Source: Exophiala sp. HKRS030 (taxonomy: Eukaryota; Ascomycota; Eurotiomycetes; Chaetothyriales; Herpotrichiellaceae). From it: DNA of 64,000 nt. Position numbers and translations under genes: made by a program. Of the stretch, positions 60,233 through 64,000 are shown piece by piece (the first letter of the stretch is position 1; each line of letters begins with the position of its first letter). Where the stretch lies: assembly GCA_023897205.1 (NCBI GenBank), contig JAHWDD010000002.1, positions 5,146,001-5,210,000 of the forward strand, given 5' to 3'. Under the pieces are notes generated by a model. It saw nothing but the letters and a program-made list of their open reading frames with translations. It searched no databases and had not been told where the DNA came from.

Positions 60233-60582
60233 CTGGAGGGTCAGCCTGGATTCCAAAAGTCGTAGACTCATCTGTACCTTTGCTTCCGGACTTCAAGGAG
60301 GTGATGGGTGGGTTCAGAGTGGTGAAAGAAGAGCAGTATCATGTCAGTCCACTTCCAAACTCGTAGCTGCGACCTCAAAGCTCGAGGCTTGGCATACTTT
60401 CGGCATACCTTCTCCTTGGGGACTTGTGCAGGGCGCTTAGAGGAATTTCTTGCGATTTGCCCGCATCTTAATGGCCTCGCTTGACATCTTCATCTTTTCT
60501 CTCTCGTGCATGTTATCGTCTGTTCTCGGTTTCTCTGGATTCTCCTTTATGTTCTAGGAATCTTCCTTATTGGTCGCCCGTC
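60233..60582. other. Shared promoter of COX8 and MTR4
   Basis: Divergent region of 350 bp. The MTR4 frame is open upstream to an ATG at 60481, but the added residues are unlike the family. No distinct regulatory motif was identified. Confidence 0.5.
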
Positions 60583-63500
60583 ATGGACGAGCTTTTCGAC
60601 GTTTTCGAAGATAATCCCCAACCAGTCTCTACCCCAGCTTCCGAGAATAGACCTGCCAGAAGAGAGAGAAATCGAAAGCGGCAAGCCAATGGTCAGGTCA
60701 AGGACTCTCCAAATGGAGATAGCGCTGCTCCATCAGAAGCCCCAAGTTCGCCAAGTTCCGACCAGGCCAACAGCAAGTCCCCTGATAACGATGTGCAAGA
60801 GCCAAAGCGCGCCCGCATCAATGAAGAGGCGGAGCCCGTGGTAACGGACACTTTTGAAACTGAACAATCAAGAGAAGTCGCAGCTTCTGCTGGTCTACTG
60901 GCTTCCAAAGGCGAAGAAAAGGTCATCCTGTCACATCAGGTTCGCCATCAAGTTGCACTTCCTCCCGACTATAATTACAAGCCCATCTCAGATCACAAAC
61001 CTCCGGCTGAACCAGCTAGAACGTGGTCATTTCAGCTTGACCCTTTCCAGCAAGTCTCCATTGCTTCGATCGAGAGGAATGAGAGTGTCCTGGTTTCAGC
61101 GCATACCAGTGCAGGTAAAACCGTGGTCGCGGAATATGCAATTGCTCAATGTCTGAAGAATAACCAACGTGTTATCTATACTAGTCCCATCAAAGCTTTA
61201 AGCAACCAGAAATATCGAGAATTTCAGGCTGAATTTGGCGACGTTGGCTTAATGACTGGTGATGTGACGATCAATCCGACTGCTACCTGTCTTGTCATGA
61301 CCACCGAAATCCTGCGATCTATGCTCTATCGCGGTTCTGAGATCATGCGAGAAGTTGGATGGGTGGTTTTCGACGAGATCCACTACCTTCGAGACAAAAC
61401 TCGTGGTGTTGTGTGGGAAGAGACTATCATTTTACTGCCAGACAAGGTTCGATATGTGTTCCTATCGGCGACTATCCCCAATGCAATGCAGTTTGCCGAG
61501 TGGATTACCAAGACCCATAGCCAACCATGTCACGTTGTGTACACTGATTTCAGGCCGACTCCTCTACAGCATTATTTTTTCCCAGCTGGTGCGGATGGTA
61601 TTCATTTGATAGTCGACGAAAAGGGAGTATTTAGGGAGGATAACTTCCAGAAGGCCATGAGTTCCATTGCTGATAAACAAGGCGACGACCCTGCTAACGC
61701 AATGGCTCGTCGGAAAGGAAGGGGCAAAGACAAAAAGTTGAACAAAGGCGGAAACAGAGGACCCTCTGATATCTACAAAATTATCCGCATGATCATGACG
61801 AAGAACTACAATCCCGTCATCGTATTCAGCTTCAGCAAGAGAGATTGTGAAGCTTATGCCATTCAAATGAGCTCCATGTCGTTCAATGAGGATTCAGAGA
61901 AGGCTATGGTGGCCAAGGTGTTCGACAGTGCATTGGAGATGCTATCCCCTGAGGACAAGACACTTCCACAGATCCAACATCTTCTACCTCTCTTGAAGCG
62001 AGGCATTGGCATTCACCATTCTGGTCTCCTTCCAATTCTTAAAGAAACCATTGAGATCCTTTTTCAAGAAGGATTGATCAAGGTGCTCTTCGCAACCGAA
62101 ACCTTTTCCATCGGTCTGAACATGCCTGCAAAGACGGTGGTTTTTACAAGTGTCCGCAAATATGACGGCATCAGTCAAAGATGGGTTACACCCTCGGAGT
62201 TCATCCAGATGTCTGGACGGGCTGGACGTCGTGGCCTTGATGAACGCGGAATTGTCATCATGATGATCAACGAACAAATGGAACCTGGTGTCGCCAAGGA
62301 TATCGTGCGTGGTGAGCAGGACAAGTTGAATTCAGCTTTCTACCTCGGCTACAACATGATTCTTAATCTGCTCAGAGTCGAGGGCATATCTCCTGAGTTC
62401 ATGCTCGAGCGGTGTTTTCATCAATTCCAAAACACAGCCAGCGTCTCTGGCTTGGAGCGAGAGCTGCAGCAATTGGAATCCGAGAAAAGTTCAATGATTA
62501 TCGAGGATGAGAGTTCCATCAAGGCTTATTACGAACTTCGAAAGCAGCTTGACATTTATGCCGAGGATATGAGGAATGTCATCATTCACCCGAATTACTG
62601 TCTGCCTTTCATGCAACCCGGGCGACTTGTAGAAATCAAAGACGGCGATCACAATTTTGGCTGGGGCGCAGTTATCAGCTTCACCAAAAGGCATTCTTCC
62701 AAGTCCAGTGAGAAGCTCACACCGCAAGAAGAGTGGATTCTGGACATTGCATTGGAATGCGCAGACGGCCCAAGTCCGGGCACCAAAACCTTTCAGTCTC
62801 TTCCTCCCGGCGTGAGACCTCCGGAAGCGGGTGAGAAGTCCAAGATTGAGGTTGTGCCGGTACTTCTGAAATGCGTCCAAAAAATTTCACACATTCGAAT
62901 TTTTCCGCCCCAAGACATGACTAGTCATTCGGAGAGAAAGAAGATACAACAAGCGTTGAACGAGGTTCAACGGCGATTCCCCGATGGACTGGCGGTCTTA
63001 GACCCGATTGAGAATCTGAAAATCACGGACAAGTCATTCAAGGAACTGCTCAGGAAGATCGAGATCATGGAATCCAGATTAGTTGCCAATCCTCTGCACC
63101 ATTCACCGCGGCTAGAAGGCCTTTACAACCAGTATGCAGAGAAAGTGATTGTTTCCAACAAGATCCGAGCTCTGAAGAAACAGATTCAAGATGCACATGC
63201 CATCATGCAGCTGGACGAACTCAAATGCCGGAAAAGAGTACTACGTCGACTCCATTTCATCAATGAAGATGAGGTTGTGCAGTTGAAAGCACGTGTGGCA
63301 TGTGCCATCAGCACAGGCGACGAGTTGATGCTTAGCGAGTTGCTTTTCGATCGGTTCTTCAATGACCTTACTCCCCAGCAATGTGCAGCCGTGATGAGCT
63401 GTTTCGTGTTCGAGGAGAAAGTGCGAGAAGACCCGGTCCTCCCTGAGGATCTTGCGCGACTCGTACGAGTGATCCAGACTCAGGCCAGAGCAATTGCCAA

Positions 63501-63845
63501 AGTATCGAATGAATCAAAGTTAGCCGTGAACGAGGACGAGTATGTACAGAGCTTTAGATGGCAACTCATGCCCGTCATTTTGGCTTGGGCGAATGGAAAG
63601 TCATTTGGCGAAATATGGTAAGTTGAGCTCGCAGAAGACAAGCAGCAGCTGACACATGACACAGCAAAATGACAGATGTGTATGAGGGGAGCTTGATTCG
63701 GGTCTTCCGTCGACTTGAAGAAGCACTCCGCCAGATGGCAGAGGCGTCCAAAGTCATGGGCAGTGAAGAGCTCGAGAAGAAATTCGAGGAAGCATTGACC
63801 AAGGTAAGGCGAGACATTGTGGCTGCTCAATCACTATATCTCTAG
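60583..63845 (+). CDS. MTR4: ATP-dependent RNA helicase Mtr4 (exosome cofactor), two exons
   Basis: The exons are 60583-63617 and 63665-63845 (47-bp intron GTAAGT to ACACAG), giving 1071 residues, close to the yeast 1073. The start [10 protein letters not shown] is the conserved Mtr4 beginning. Helicase motifs are complete: AHTSAGKT with Lys179 (motif I), DEIH at 264-267 (motif II), LSATIPN (motif III) and [15 protein letters not shown] (motif VI). An arch domain follows, and after the splice the C-terminal [20 protein letters not shown] ends with [13 protein letters not shown]. Mtr4 unwinds RNA for the nuclear exosome as part of TRAMP. A GTAAGG near 63803 looks like a donor but lies in conserved coding sequence. 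Confidence 0.95.
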
Positions 63846-64000
63846 ATTGACTATACCCAAAACATCACGGTGGCAGTGTTATTCCAAGCATTAGCGATGG
63901 CGAGTATAGGTCTTTCTGCGTTCCATGATACCTACGATTGCATGTTTTGAGGCTGTAGCAGGCATGGCTCGATGGGAAAAGGCGAATTTTGCCTGAATGT
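63846..64000. other. 3' flank of MTR4 to window end
   Basis: No coding signal is visible in the last 155 bp. Confidence 0.5.

Overview
The window is nuclear DNA of a filamentous ascomycete (Pezizomycotina). The genes have short introns of about 45-225 bp with GT-AG ends and CTAAC/CTGAC-like branch sites. Single-copy housekeeping genes lie on both strands without operons, and the set includes a fungal Zn2Cys6 regulator, a C2H2 regulator, Sld3, Med16, Rsc7 and an aminoglycoside-phosphotransferase-like gene. A Eurotiomycete-type genome is my best guess, but the sequence does not fix the order.

Layout: a sirtuin (Hst3/Hst4 type, minus, cut by the window start); MED16 (+); RPL35 (-); GOS1 (+); a decayed coding stretch at 8.2-8.8 kb; a gene-poor 3.6 kb; a small Cys-rich gene (+); ATP10 (-) divergent from a family X DNA polymerase, POL4 (+); a dual zinc-finger regulator (+); an APH-type kinase-fold gene (+) convergent with a DUF7770-like gene (-); about 9.5 kb without a convincing gene (24.2-33.8 kb), full of short dispersed motifs and microsatellites; RSC7 (+); an MFS transporter (+); a C2H2 fungal regulator (+); SLD3 (-); a secreted Cys-rich protein (-); a repeat-rich, GC-rich patch with a possible cryptic gene; PEP12 (-); NDC1 (+) convergent with ELP1 (-); COX8 (-); MTR4 (+).

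Most genes are core eukaryotic functions: transcription (MED16, RSC7), replication and repair (SLD3, POL4, sirtuin), RNA surveillance (MTR4), tRNA modification (ELP1), nuclear pore (NDC1), SNARE traffic (GOS1, PEP12), mitochondria (ATP10, COX8) and ribosome (RPL35). Accessory content sits at 17.5-24.2 kb, 39.4-45.3 kb and 49.4-51.6 kb.

The most consequential observation concerns the sequence itself. Nine reading-frame breaks in six genes, several of them essential in yeast, all behave as the loss of exactly one base and all can be placed in a run of G or C. Restoring one base per run gives full-length proteins in every case and removes an apparent ELP1/NDC1 overlap. I read this as systematic homopolymer under-calling rather than pseudogenes. 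The second striking signal is a 9-mer, TACGGAGTA/TACTCCGTA, found 15 times, 11 of them between 25.6 and 32.9 kb and none noticed inside a gene.

I found no CRISPR array, tRNA, rRNA, intact transposon or recognisable secondary-metabolite core gene. No clearly novel multi-gene system is visible. The best unexplained items are the dispersed 9-mer, the APH/DUF7770 pair, the 38-bp tandem repeat with its neighbouring cryptic gene, and the decayed coding stretch after GOS1.
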